From Nemophila menziesii (lineage: Eukaryota > Streptophyta > Magnoliopsida > Boraginales > Hydrophyllaceae), in the NCBI GenBank assembly GCA_029959085.1, contig JARWIR010000035.1, positions 2,385,501-2,449,500 on the forward strand: DNA of 64,000 nucleotides, written 5' to 3'. Positions 11,932 to 23,905 of the stretch are shown here, in pieces. The notes beneath the pieces were generated by a model. That model worked only from the letters and a program-made list of their open reading frames with translations. It was not told the origin of the DNA and made no database searches. A program made the position numbers and the translations under genes. Position 1 is the first letter of the stretch. Each line of letters starts with the position of its first letter.

Positions 11932-13554
11932 CACCTAAGTGAATGTGAAACATAAGATGACAAAAGCACAACTAAAAGGATAACTACATGGTGTCATATA
12001 TAAACATGACCATCAACCAAAATGAAATTTTTGTTATAATTTTTATACCACGTGTGGTTTATGACATTAACATAGTACCAATAATATTAACTTTCTATAA
12101 TGTAATCGGAATCTTCATTTGATTAGACTAATAATCAACAATTTATTATGTTAATAGTTTACTAAACTTTTTTATTTGTAGATAAACACAAATTTTACTA
12201 CTTGAACTAAATAGTTCTTACAATTTAACTAAGCCACTTTAGTTATTCTATTTTATGGTTATAGATTGGACCACATGCTTCTTCCAATTCGTTAGAAAAC
12301 TATTTGTGATTATTACAACAAAAAATTTAGTATATGGTAAATCCATATCAATTAAAATCATATTCTAAATACCATATATGATAACAATTATATTTTTATT
12401 AATATATATATATACATACGTTAGTTTAATTAATTGTAGTGAACAATATAAAACATACATTCCATGAGGTAAAACCATGTGTGAAGAATACAGACACATT
12501 ATTAGAAGTGTTGAATCTTGTGATTGGTTAGAATTTATGTCAATGACAGTTGATGAAGTATAATGTAATTTATTTTTCGAAATTAAGAAGTTTACTGTAT
12601 TATTTTCTTTGTTGATCACAACGTTATGTTAAAATTGTATCTTTTAACTATATATTTCAAAAAAATTATTATTTATCATAATATATTAATTGATGCAATT
12701 GTTTTATTATATATCATTAATAAATTTAGGTGAATAATGATAGTGAATGCATTTTTTTTATTGTCGATGCACAATTTTGTGTTGATCGTTCAAATATTTG
12801 GGTAGATAATTGATTATGTTTTCGTAGCCCAAAAAAAAATTGAATTGTTGATAATAAATAGGGATTTTGATCCAAGAGGTCCCCGAGAGTTGTTTGACCT
12901 ATAAGGTGGGATTGGAAATTTTGTTCCTGCTAGATTCCTCAAATTAAATTACATTTGTTAAAATACCAAAATATCCTAAAATAAAATAAAATTCACATAA
13001 AGTCAAAAACGAGTGGCACACTCGTCTATTTGTTGACTCCAGAAAGTATCTGAGTCAGGGTTCAACAAGTCTTTGAGTTGACTCAACAAATCTCTTAGTC
13101 AAATCAACAAGTTTATGAGTCAGGTAAAAGTCTCTTGAGTCAGTACCAAAAAAATCTAAGCACTCTAAAATCTCTGATTATTCTTTAAATATCTTTGAGT
13201 ATATTTAGAAAAAGTTGACGTTGTTAAAAAGTCACTTCACGTATATTTTCACTGATTATTTATTTATTCAAAATTAAAAAATTAAAAAAACATATTTTTA
13301 AGGAAAATTACACTAATTAAGATACTATTTTTGTAAAACAACAATTAAAAATTACAACGAGTGAAATAAAAATTACAATAAATTAAAAAAAATCATTATT
13401 TAAATTCGTTGAGCAATAATGAAGAACTAAAGAACTTTCACATTTGATAACAATCATAAATTTGAACTCAGTTTTATCCAATATCATTTTGATCAACAAT
13501 ACCATGGATTTGAAAAAAGAAACTATTAGAACCACGGTTGATCTGGGCTGACCA

Positions 13555-13760
13555 CTCCTCAAGATTTAAATTTTGGTTGTGGTGGAGGTGGATGCATAAG
13601 GTTGTGGTGGTGGTGTTAGATACATGAGGTTGTGGTAATAATGGTGGTGGTGGATTCATGTGGTTATGGTGATCGTAGATGCATGTGTTTTTGATGGTGG
13701 TGGTTGTTGTGGTGTGGTGGTGGATGCATGAGGCGGTGGTGGTTATGAGAGAAGGTGGAA
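13555..13760. repeat. GGT/CCA-rich low-complexity tract (U2)
   Basis: The plus strand is dominated by GGTGGTGGT, GTTGTGGT and GGATGCAT words. The minus strand would read as His/Pro/Thr-rich peptide. The open frames on the minus strand follow from this composition and do not form a convincing gene. Confidence 0.8.
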
Positions 13761-14453
13761 GGTGAGTGTGAAGATATCGAATTGCTCACTCCACAAATTT
13801 CTATTCTCAGCACATCACACGGTAAAAAGCTTCCAAAGGACATAAAATGACAATTGTAGAATTTATAAAGATATAATAAACAACACAACGGTAATTATAC
13901 TTAATTATGATAAAGTCGGGTTGATGATGGTGGAGAATGGTCCCAGAGCGGTGGAGATTATCCCCTAGTGGCATCGATTTTCTTGTGTAGGAGTGGCTTG
14001 GTTGGAAGGTAAACGTGTGTAGAGATTTCTTTTATGGTTTTAATCCAATGATTGACGAGGGTGAAGAGATGAGTTTTAGGTTTTATGTTCACTTGAGAAT
14101 GAATTTAAATGGGGGATTTTTGAGTTAAACGGGGGTTAGAGAAAATAGGAAAAGTACTTAACTGATCATATGTAATATATATATTTATAAGAATTAAATT
14201 ATTTTTCTTAAGACTGTATTGTCACGACTTCTGCGCAGCTAACACAACAACCTTCAATGATACAACAGTGATTTTGTCCTAATAGTAACAGTACAAATAA
14301 AGAAAAATGATCATCCAAAAATAAGTTATTAGAATTATAACTTAATTGTTATTTAAAACCCAACCCGTCTAAATAACCATTTATAAATATACATATTTTT
14401 GCATTATTAGTTACTATTCCAAATATTTTTCTATCGTAATCACTCTTTTAATT

Positions 14454-14621
14454 ATGGTAAAAACTTCTTCCTTTTCACGTTTATTTGTTGCAGTCTTGCA
14501 CAACAAATTTCAGGTCAATATTTTTTCACAAGAATTAAGGTGTTCTTGGAGATTTTCTACTATTGGTTTTTATATTTTAATTTGGATTCATATTATATAT
14601 CTTCTGCAATCGGGTTTTTAG
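14454..14621 (+). CDS. Small conserved open frame of unknown function (U2)
   Basis: A 55-codon frame starts MVKTSSFSRLFVAVLHN, a short basic-hydrophobic start that could be a signal or anchor, and ends LLQSGF. U4 has the same frame at the same place. The sequence is AT-rich and no family is recognised. Conservation may simply reflect the recent duplication. Confidence 0.2.
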   Translation: MVKTSSFSRLFVAVLHNKFQVNIFSQELRCSWRFSTIGFYILIWIHIIYLLQSGF

Positions 14622-15439
14622 CTTTTTATTTGTTAAATTCGTAATTTAAAAAAATATATATTTTCAGCATTTGTAAAATTCAAATTCATTCTTGAAAGTA
14701 AAACTAGACCTATCTTCAGAAATTGTTAATGCAATACTACTTTACTCATGGTAAAGAGAAAAATGTCTCATAATTCAACAAATCCTTTCAAGAATCAACT
14801 AAGGTACAAACTGTTAGGGTTTTTAAAAGTTTCGAAATAAAATTTGATGTTTAGCTAAAAAATCATGCGTTTTGCAAAGAAATTAATTTCTTTAGCTATA
14901 TTTTTCTTGAAAGTAGTGGTGGTAAAACTCTAGATGGTGTTGAAAATTTTTAATTAGTGGAAAAGACTAATTTCTTAACGATGTGCTTAGGTAATGGTAA
15001 AACTCTAAAAACATGAAAATGAATTAATTCTTGGAGTTCTTAATGTCACTATACTAGTTTTCATTGTTCCAACCATGTGATCTGAGTTGTTCTATTTAGC
15101 GAGTAAATATTGAAATTTTGATTAGCTTAAAATATTTTTAAAGCCCTCATCGCAGCAACCATAAGATAAAGGTATATTACTTTTGTTATGTGTTGAGTCT
15201 CCTATATAAAAAAAGTCCATTATAGGGGAAGTGAGTGTGAAGGAGTGTTATAGTGTTGTAAGAAAGGCTTAACGGGAGTTGGATGGGAAAAATATTTAAT
15301 ATTATAGTTGTTTTATTTTTGAATAAATTTATAAAAATGTATGGAAATTTAACTAGAAAAAGAAAGTAGCTCCAATAGTGTGATTTTTTTATGGAAAGCT
15401 TGTAAGAATGGTAATTCAATTAATAAATACAAATTTTAG

Positions 15440-16340
15440 AAAAAACGTACTAAATATTCCAAATGCAGTATTCGTGATAATGGTTTTGAGAATATTTACC
15501 ATATAATATTCTTTTTACATTGGGGCATGGCATTATGAATAGATAGAATTCTCAGCATATTAGAGAAAAGTACAAAGTTTCCAATATGTAGAATTTGTGA
15601 AAATAGTGTTGAGAATATTGACCATATATTCTTTTATTCTGAGGAATACTATTTATCACCCATTCACCCTTTATGTGTCACCTATGTGGAGGTTTTAAAA
15701 ACAAATCATAATGTTTCTCTTTCTTAGATAACTTTTTTCTCTCACTTTTATTTAATGTCACATAAGTTAACACATAAGAGTGAAGGGATGATATATAACA
15801 TTACTCTTTATTTCCACTGTGAGTAGGTAAATATGGCTAGATAGAAATCTCAACATGTTGGCTTAAAATGGCACCACTAAGAGAGGTGGTAGACAATTTC
15901 GAAATTTTGATGACATACGTGAAACCTGTGAGAACCAAAGACTGGATGGTGGTTGATTTAGCTTCAATTGTTTCTTGGAACGTATAGAAGGGGGAAATAT
16001 TTTCTATTTAAAAGAAGTGGGTAGCAGATCCATTGAGAACTATAAGATTATTTAATCCAAGCTTACAAGAATTATTGTCATGCTAATGAAAAGAATGTTA
16101 GGGATAGTAATTTGTAAAATATTGTAGCCCAACAAGTTATTGTGTCAAATGAATATGATTTGGAATATAAGGCACCTCTTTTAACTTCTAATGCAGATTT
16201 CTCTAATACAACTATCCATTACATGTATAATAAATGGAAACCTCCGTTTAGCTATAAATTTAAGATAAACCATGATCCAACCCGAATTGGTTTAACTAAT
16301 TAAAAAAACGGTTTATCTGACAAAGAAACTAGTTTGTGTA
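15440..16340 (+). pseudogene. zf-RVT / RNase H-like remnant of a LINE-type gene (U2)
   Basis: The segment near 15,565-15,640 reads LSILEKSTKFPICRICENS then VENIDHIFFYSE. This is the C-x2-C...DH.FF pattern of the zf-RVT zinc-binding region that follows reverse transcriptase in plant non-LTR elements. A second, weaker copy of the same motif lies just upstream (about 15,455-15,520), so the region was tandemly duplicated. Further on, WKPPFSYKFKINHDPTRIG (near 16,230-16,290) matches the opening of the plant RNase H-like (RVT_3) domain. Frames are broken by many stops. A decayed LINE fragment is the simplest reading. Confidence 0.5.
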
Positions 16341-17070
16341 TTTTGAGAAATCATGCAAGTACTAGTCTACATTGATTAGTTGTAATACTGTTACATTATG
16401 TCATTTGTAAGATAAAAAAAGAGAAGACACTTTATTTTTAAGTTTGCTACATTGATGGCTCAATATTCAGTTACAGTTATGAATGAAAGTTCATTGGTTA
16501 TTAAACCTCTATTGATTAAAATATTTCTAACTTAATCATAAAATGAGTAATTTGACGAGGAATACGAGGAAAAATATCCTATTTATAACTAATTTTTTTC
16601 ATTAATGTCTACAAAATATAGTATGAGTGTTAATTAAGTGGTGAAATAGAAATTTTAAGTTTTTTCTTTCATCTCTACCCGTTTTTCTACCTCTATAATA
16701 ATTTAAACTATTTTTGTTTTTTAGCAATGTAACTTACATGGTGTAATGTCATTTGCATAAAGTAAGTAAGCTATAAATAAATTTATAATTATAATCATTT
16801 TGTTTGGTTAAATTTTTCTTCAACTAAAAATTATAAAACCAACTTAATGATAATTTTTTTGTTACATATGAGAGTCACTTTGGACTCGGAGTCATTGACT
16901 TGGTTTGAACCTGCACCACTAGATTAGAAGACTAAGACCCTTTCCAATGAGCTAATCTCAACTGGTTAGTGATAATTGTTTTCTACATCAAACATAAAAA
17001 AATAGATAATAGATAATTTCATCTAGAAATATTTCTTTAAGCCCAAACTTATTTATAGGCAATTGCTTAA

Positions 17071-19923
17071 TCTATATTATATGGGACAAGTCCAAAGTCA
17101 AAGAACGGTCACGATTTACCTAGAACAAAAATATGTGACCCTTTTAAGAGTTAAGATTATGCCACATGTAGTAGTTAGTTTTTCCCACATAGCCCACTTC
17201 TTTGGTATCTGACTCCTTTTCAACTACTCTCAACTCCTTACTCATTTAAATTATTCATCCATTTCCACACCTACTCCAAAAACATCATTCCATTAAACTG
17301 GTCTAATGGTCTTATATCAATTATCACCTATTTTTATTCATTTCACCATATTCAGCAATTTGGGGCCAATATATCAAAAAATATGAAGAAGCAAACTTAG
17401 AAGCATTGAAAGGTTTGAGGCTTTTATATATTTTATATGCGCTATTATTTGTTATCTTCTCTATAAGTTCATATTTTTATTTTTGGACCAGAGTAAACAT
17501 TTGGTTTTTAAACAATAGAGAATTTGTTCATTTATTAAAATAGTTACATAATTATATAGAAAATTGCTTTATACGTGTTCCTATATTTTTCAAAAGTTAG
17601 CATTCATTTATTTTCTTCTTGATATTTTCAAAATGATTATTTTGGTATTAAAATACATATATTTTCCATTTTCCATTTTACTTTTCTATTGTATGGTTCC
17701 CTAATTACATATTTGTAAGAGTTTGTTTGACAAAATTGTTTTGATTCCAGTTCTGTGTTTCCGTTTGTAAGGAATGAGTGAATTTGATTTTGAAACATTC
17801 TTCGTACAATAGATAGGTTTTCTCTTATATTAGCTATTACATGGAATATTTTGGTCAAGATTCAACATGTTGTTTTTAACTTGACAGAATTTGTATATAT
17901 GTATTTAGGACATGTATCTTTTTTTACTTTGATGCCCATGGAATATGCCACATTAAAAAAATTATTAGTTTTTTTAGACCATGAAAATTAACAAATTATA
18001 AAAAAAAATTGTATTTGAGAAACAAGATAATTTCTGTTTTTAAACTAATTTTGATTGAACTTTTCTATTAAAAGTGAAAAATGTAAATATGACTCGCAAA
18101 TGGGAAATGATATGCATTGAGAAACAAGATAACGTGAATGAGAAACTTGCTTTTAGTAATGAACAGTAATACAATTTATTTTAGTAATGAACAGTAATAC
18201 AATTTATCGAGTAAAGTCTACAAGTAAGAAAGTATTAGGTAAACTATTAACGTAAGATCGTTGAAAATTCTTTAAGATATAATTTTGAATTTGGCAGAAA
18301 AAGATAAGGACTTCTCAAATTTACGGTAGAGGCCGAGAGGCCGGTGATGCTAAAAAATTGTGCAAAACAAGAGAAAACCCAATTACCAAGAAAGTAGAAT
18401 AATGGGTCATCAATGAAGCACGATTTTAGACAATTAAGCATTATCTATACAATATGCCGATGTACCTTATTATATATTTCATGAAGTAAGGTATATATAA
18501 AAGGTTATTTGTTCTGTTATGAAATAGTGAGGTGTATTTTGCTATTTTACATAACACAACAACTGATGGTGCAATTCACCTTTTTTATCTCCTACGATAT
18601 GTATAACATAATTTTTTTGAAAATATTTTTTTAGTTATTTTTTTTGAGTTCTAAATGAAATGGAAATTTGAAGGTTGAATTTTGTTATCGTATTCATTTG
18701 TATATAAAATTAGGGTGTAAATTTAAGATTATGGTATTTGGAGTTGTTTTGTTCATAAGGTTTGAATATCCTTTTCTAATATATTAGTTGACAACCTATC
18801 AGTAAATAATATATTATATTAAAAAACATGGTTTGTGGTATATTTCGAAATTCTAGCAGTTATGCTCATAAGAGAGAAAGATATTGACTATACATGGTGA
18901 AATTAGATGAAAAGATATTGACTACTGCATAGTGAAAGAAAAGGAAATGTATTTCCAACACTTAAGATCAATTAATTGAGCATTATTGGTCAATATTTTT
19001 ACTTGAGCGTTTATTGTTTTTAGTTACAGTTCTACTATAGATTAATGTACAAACTCTAATAACTGTAGAAGAGTATCCAAAAGAATTAATGGTTGAGTTC
19101 GCAAGACCCTTCTTCTCGGTGGCTAGGTGCAATTTTCAGAGCATAGAATTTTCAACACGATAAGGAGTCAAGAACAAATTTTTAAGATAAAAAACTAAAT
19201 ATATCTAATGATAATGCATAGATGTAGGTAAAAGGGTTTTGACTAAACTTTTAAGAGGAAATCCCATTTTTAGGCCATTACCTATAGCCTAAAAACATTT
19301 TTAGGCCAAACGTTTCAAATGTCACATTTTTAGGCCAAACGTATTCAAAATGCCCATTTTTAGGCCATTTCACTAATTTCATGAGATATTTCATTGATTT
19401 TAAGAACAATTTGGACATTTTAAACCGAGTTTCTAGTTTGTGATGCGGCCAAATAAACATATAGTTTATTTAAAATGTCTAAATTGTCCTTAAAATCAAT
19501 AAAATATCTTATGAAATTAATGAAATGGCCTAAAAATGGGCGTTTTGAATACGTTTGGCCTAAAAATGTGATTTTTGAAACGTTTGGCCTAAAAATGTTT
19601 TTAGGCCATAGGTAATGGCCCAAAAATGGAATTTGCTCAACTTTTAATGCTGATCCAGAAGGGTATCTTCAAAGCTTTAGTTTTAAACAAATACTTTTAA
19701 AATATTGACTCTCTTTTTTCTAATGCAACTGACTTTTTAAATATACTCCTTACAAAGGATTATCTAAATCTATAAAAATTATTTACTTGATGTTCATCAA
19801 AATCATACCAAATTCTTAAACAAAGTGTTTATGAATTCTTAAGATTTATAATTTATAGGTATCTAAATCGATTAAAATTGATCAATGTTTATCTTAGTGC
19901 CCTCTGGCACGGGTTATATCTAG
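17071..19923 (+). mobile_element. Non-autonomous Helitron, 2,853 bp, in U3
   Basis: The element begins TCTATATTATATGGG and ends GGGTTATATCTAG, lying exactly between a host A and T. A 3' hairpin GTGCC-CTCT-GGCAC (19,897-19,910) sits just before the end. The 5' TC, 3' CTAG, subterminal hairpin and AT target are the Helitron hallmarks. U5 carries the uninterrupted site at about 32,560 (GATTAA|TTTAATT), confirming the borders to the base. No RepHel reading frame is visible, so it depends on a partner in trans. It hosts a nested MITE (19,255-19,638). The rest of its interior is AT-rich with nothing recognisable. Confidence 0.88.
19255..19638. mobile_element. Foldback MITE of Mutator type, 384 bp
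   Basis: Two arms of about 165 bp are near-perfect reverse complements around a short loop near 19,440. Each arm repeats the motif TTTTTAGGCCAAACGT. Termini are GAGGAAATCCC and, on the other strand, GAGCAAATTCC. The element is flanked by a perfect 9-bp direct repeat AACTTTTAA (19,246-19,254 and 19,639-19,647). Nine-bp target duplications are typical of Mutator elements. A transcript through it would fold into a long hairpin, a potential small-RNA source. It lies inside the Helitron. Confidence 0.87.
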
Positions 19924-20180
19924 TTTAATTATATTAAACAATTAGATACATAATGGATTTATACAACTAAGACTAAGTCATATTAAAATAAAGAAGTTCT
20001 ATTCCACAAAGCCCAATATGGACTAATTATAAAACATAATCACATCTTAGTTGGCCCAAAACCACTTCAGACCAAAGAACCTTGTACTAACCCTAATCTC
20101 TCATCTTGTCAGTAGAGCTTCCTCCTATCCGCAACTTAATTAATTTTTTCATAAAAGTTTTCAAATTTCCATATCCAGAC

Positions 20181-20935
20181 ATAAAAACTTTATTCATTAT
20201 TCTAATGTTCCTTCAATCCATTCTATTATATATAAAAATCACAAATATGATTTTGGATCTGTTCCTAGAAATGTTTCTTCCAATTTTAAGGATATTGGTG
20301 AGTTTCAGGAAAAAAATGATTCTGGAGATTTATATGAATTGTGATTTTTTTTATGGTTTAGTATAAATTTTAATTTTTTATGGTGAATGTGGGTTTTTTA
20401 AGAATTAAAAAAATAAATAATTTATTCGCTTACTAGAATTTATTTAAATATATAATATTTGTAGAATTTTCTTATTACTTAAGAATGTTTAAATTTTAGG
20501 AAAGTTCAAAATATTGGTAATATTTGTTATATTCTTAGGATGGCTAATTAAATTAGATACACAAAATTTGTAATCGATAAATTAACTAGTTTCATCTTAG
20601 CATAAGTCTAAAAACATCAATAGTATTTAGTATTATATTCACCATTATTTTCAAATAATTTTATACCATTATTTTCTAATAATTTTATATTTTGTAATCA
20701 TATAAGTCTATATGTATTTGAATATAAATAATAGATTCAAATTATTTACTGATAGGGTTTACATATTTGCTTATAAAAATATATTCGAAATATAAACTAA
20801 ATATTTATTCTATTGGAATGATTTACATATTAAAAAATCAATAATTTTTAAATTGTTACATTTTACATACAGGTCCAAAGAAGATAGTTGGACATTTCAT
20901 TTCAATACACCATCAATATTTTTATAGCGGACATG
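20181..20935 (+). pseudogene. Short signal-peptide-like gene, 5' exons, start lost (U3)
   Basis: Blocks A (20,181-20,297, 39 codons) and B (20,873-20,935, 63 nt) match the same region of U5. The ATG has become ATA. Block A is 18 nt shorter than in U5, which keeps the frame. Block B in phase 0 meets TAG at its fifth codon. The hydrophobic N-terminal stretch is retained. The product is unidentified and this copy is very unlikely to be translated as such. Confidence 0.3.
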
Positions 20936-21345
20936 GTAAGATTAATTTGTTGGGTTTCAATAATTGAATTTATTTATAAATTTTTTTAAAAATGACAAGA
21001 TTTATTCATTTCATATGATTGTCTTAATATAATAAGTAGGGTTTGAAAGTTTAATTTTAAAATTTGGCATTGGTGAACGGTAAATGCACTAAATGAGAAT
21101 ATAGGTTATGTTGTATCTATGTTTATTTAAATGGAGTGATAACATGTTTTTCAAAAAAGAAATAACATTAACAAATCATTTTTGAAAAATTAAAGTATTT
21201 TTCTGGGTGTTAAAACATATAAGAAAAAGTTTACTAATTTCTTTTTTCTTTTCTACCTACATCATGTACAAATTTCTCCTAAAACTTCAAGGTTAATTAT
21301 GAATATAATAGTACTATTTTAAACAAAAAACAAATATATGTCCAA

Positions 21346-21400
21346 TTAGATATGTTTATCGAAATAGACCAAGAGAAAAAATTAGATATGTTTATCGAAA
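21346..21400 (+). other. U3 deletion junction with a 19-bp direct repeat
   Basis: TTAGATATGTTTATCGAAA occurs at 21,346-21,364 and again at 21,382-21,400. The second copy joins directly to sequence that in U1 lies at about 6,035. The roughly 5.3-kb loss thus carries a templated filler, as in repair by end joining with template switching. Confidence 0.8.
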
Positions 21401-21474
21401 CTTTTACCTTTTTATTCTATATTTGATGAAAAACAAATTATAATTATGTCATTATTCAATTGTTTTTTGTATAG

Positions 21475-21809
21475 ATGATATTTTATGTGATTGCCGAGTT
21501 GAACAAGCACAAAGGCTCGAGTAAACCAGCAATATCTAAGCAAATAATTAGCTAGACATACAAACTACCAACAAATCATTCATATTTGTTTGGTAAACGG
21601 TTGAAAAGCATAAAAAATGAAGGCCAATTGAGAATGGTGAAGCACTCGTATGAGCTTTCCTGTGTCAAAAGTTGTTAACCATATATCGGGATGGCCCAAA
21701 TGATGGTCTTAAAAATAGGACTAGGAGTAAACTCACAAGAATGATAAGGGTCGTGTCTAAATGCTTCTCCGATAAAGAAATTTGAAAGCCAAGTGAATGT
21801 GAAACATAA
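21475..21809 (+). pseudogene. Linker-histone/HMGA-type H15 domain pseudogene (U3)
   Basis: This type I H15 exon reads MIFYVIAELNKHKGSS, AISKQIIS, a TAG, then TYKLPTNHSYLFGK and GQLRMVKHSYEL. The TAG is the one also found in U1 and U5. The TAA of those two copies is still CAA (Gln) here. A one-base loss near SCVKSC brings a TAA and shifts the basic tail out of frame. Its upstream exon and intron were removed by the U3 deletion, which ends just before the acceptor. Confidence 0.58.
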
Positions 21810-22085
21810 GATGACAAACGCACAACAAAAAGGATAATTACATGGTGTCATATATCAACATGAACATCAACCAAATGTAATTTTGTTTATAATTTTATAC
21901 CACGTGTGGTTTATGCCATTAACAAAGTACCAATATTATTATTTTTCTGTAAAGTAATCCGAATCTTCACTTCATTAGACTAATAACCAACTATTTATTA
22001 TGTTAATAGTTTACTAAACTTTTTTATTTGTATAGAAATACAAAGTTTACTACTTGAACTAAATGGTTCTTACAATTTAACTAAG

Positions 22086-22955
22086 CTTCGTCGACCCTAT
22101 ATCAAATCCAGCCAGCACATCGACCCCCATAGCTTCTTCGAGTCTGCCGAGTCAGCTCCCGAGCATGGTGGACACGCTCCTCGAAGCGTTAAATAGTATG
22201 AGAGCTGCCCAAGGTCTTCCCCCGATCACCGTCCCCGAGGCCCCCGCAAGTGAAGAGAGCAGATGAAGAGGAAGAAGAGATGTTGAATGATCCGTGAGTG
22301 TTTGTGTTTTATTGGTGTTGGTTGGTGTTAATTTGATTTTTTGTTGGTTTATGTTGAATTTTATATTTCGATGTTTGACTCGACTTTAATTTTATGATGG
22401 TATTTTCTATAAATTTTTGGATTTTTATTTATTTATGAATTTTATTTGCATTATATTTAAAATAAAAAAATTAAATCTAAACAAATAATAAAAAAAATCT
22501 AAAAGATAATTATAAATAAAATTATAAAAAAATCAATTAATTAGCGACGAGGTATGTCGTCGCTAATAATATATACAAAAAAAGTAAATCAATAATACGG
22601 AATTAAAAAAAAGAAATATTATATACTTATCGACGATAGTTCTGTCGCTAAGTTTCGACGCTAAGTAAATATACGGAAAAAAAAGAAAAAGTGAATCAAT
22701 AATACTGGAAAAAAAGATTAATTAATAAAATACCGACGAAGGTGGTTGTCGCTAAGTATATAATATAGCGATGAAGATGTTGTCGCTTAGTTCCTCTAAA
22801 ATTAGAGCAAAATCAATACTTTACGTCATTTTACTGAGGGATTTCTAGGGACGACATTTTATCAACGAGTTGTCGTCGGTAATCGCTTTTACCGACGAAA
22901 ATGCGGGATTTACCGACGAGACGCGTCGCCCCTAATATGTAGAATGTTGTAGTTT
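22086..22955 (+). mobile_element. CACTA (En/Spm-like) transposon 3' remnant (U3)
   Basis: This copy has the same breakpoints as in U1 and U5. The coding-like start reads MVDTLLEALNSMRAAQGL and ends after SEESR at TGA near 22,266, lacking a short repeat (the AGTAAAGAGAGAGCA region) that U1 and U5 have. Subterminal CGACGA repeats follow to the type I boundary. Several substitutions separate it from the other two. Confidence 0.63.
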
Positions 22956-23905
22956 ACTAGTCTAGATTGATTAGTTGTAATATTGTTACATTATCTCGTT
23001 CGTAAGATAAAACAAGAGAAGACACTTTAGTTGTAGGATTGCTGCATTGATGGCTCAATATTCAGTTACAGTTATGAATGAAAGTTCATTGGTTATTAAA
23101 CCTCTATTGTTTGAAAATTTTTAACTTAATTGTAAAATAAGTAATTTGACGAGGAATACTAAGAACAATATCCTATTTATAACTTATATTTTTCATTAAT
23201 GTCTAGAAAATACAGTATGAGTGTTAATTAAGTGGTGAAATATAAATTTTAAGTTTCTTATTTCATCTCTACCCGTTTTTCTACCTCTCTAATAATTTAC
23301 ACTATTTTTGATATATAGCAATGTCACTTACATTGTGTAAGGTCATTTGCATGAAGTAAGTAAGTTATAAATTATTTTAAAGTTATAATCATTTGTTTGG
23401 TTAAATTTTTCTTCAAATAAAAAATATAAAACCAACTTAATGATACGTTTTTTGGTTACATAAGATTATCATTTTGGACTCGGAGTCATTGACTCGGTCC
23501 GTACCTACGCCTCTAGATTGGAAGATAAGCTAATCTCAACTGGTTAATGAAATTTTTTTCCTACACCAATCATAAAAAAAGAAAAAAGATAATCGATAAT
23601 TTCATCTAGATATATTTTTTAAAAACTCATGCTTTTTTTATAGTAAATTGCTTATTTTTGTTATATCAAACAATTAGATACAACATGTATTTTTACAACT
23701 AAGACCAAGTCATATTAAAATAAAAATATTCTATTCGACAAAGCCATGGACTAATTATAAAACATAAACCCATCTTAGTTGGCCCAAAACCACTTCAGAC
23801 TAAAGAACCTTGTATTAACTCTAATCTCTCATCTTGTCTGAAGAACTTCCTCTCAGTAACTTAATTAATTTTTTCATAAAAGTTTTCAAATCTCCATCTC
23901 CAGAC

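Larger units (their letters stand above)
7619..16360 (+). repeat. Array unit U2 (type II)
   Basis: The unit begins at the ACTAGTCTAG motif that starts every later unit. It carries the 5' region (7,619-8,584), exon-like blocks A and B (8,585-9,394), about 2 kb of AT-rich DNA, the H15 pseudogene (11,629-11,931) and the type II block (12,234-16,360). It aligns with U4 at an offset of about 15,320-15,490. Relative to U4 it lacks about 190 bp near 11,510. It has no Mutator-like element: where U1 and U5 carry that element, U2 and U4 have about 230-250 bp of other sequence. Confidence 0.92.
12234..16360 (+). repeat. Type II-specific block of U2
   Basis: This block replaces the CACTA remnant of type I units. 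It holds AT-rich DNA, a tract with repeated GAGTCA/CAACAA words (about 13,020-13,140), the GGT-rich region (13,555-13,760), a segment resembling the subterminal repeats of the Mutator-like element (13,915-14,060), a small open frame at 14,454 and zf-RVT/RNase H remnants (15,440-16,340). It is colinear with 27,717-31,857 in U4. Confidence 0.88.
16361..22955 (+). repeat. Array unit U3 (type I), deleted and Helitron-invaded
   Basis: This unit has the common 5' region interrupted by a Helitron (17,071-19,923). Exon-like blocks A and B follow at 20,181-20,935, then a deletion junction near 21,346-21,400, the H15 pseudogene (21,475-21,809) and the CACTA remnant (22,086-22,955). The deletion removes what corresponds to about 745-6,034 of U1, that is the whole Mutator-like element region and the H15 N-terminal exon. 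Without the Helitron the unit is only about 3.7 kb long. Confidence 0.9.

Noticed and set aside
13474..13888. His/Pro/Thr-rich open frames on the minus strand (also 28,866-29,380)
   Set aside because: They follow from the GGT/CCA-rich tract, overlap in several frames and show no domain; composition explains them.
19278..19623. Two minus-strand open frames rich in FGLK/WPKN words
   Set aside because: They arise from the repeated TTTTTAGGCCAAACG motif in the MITE arms.
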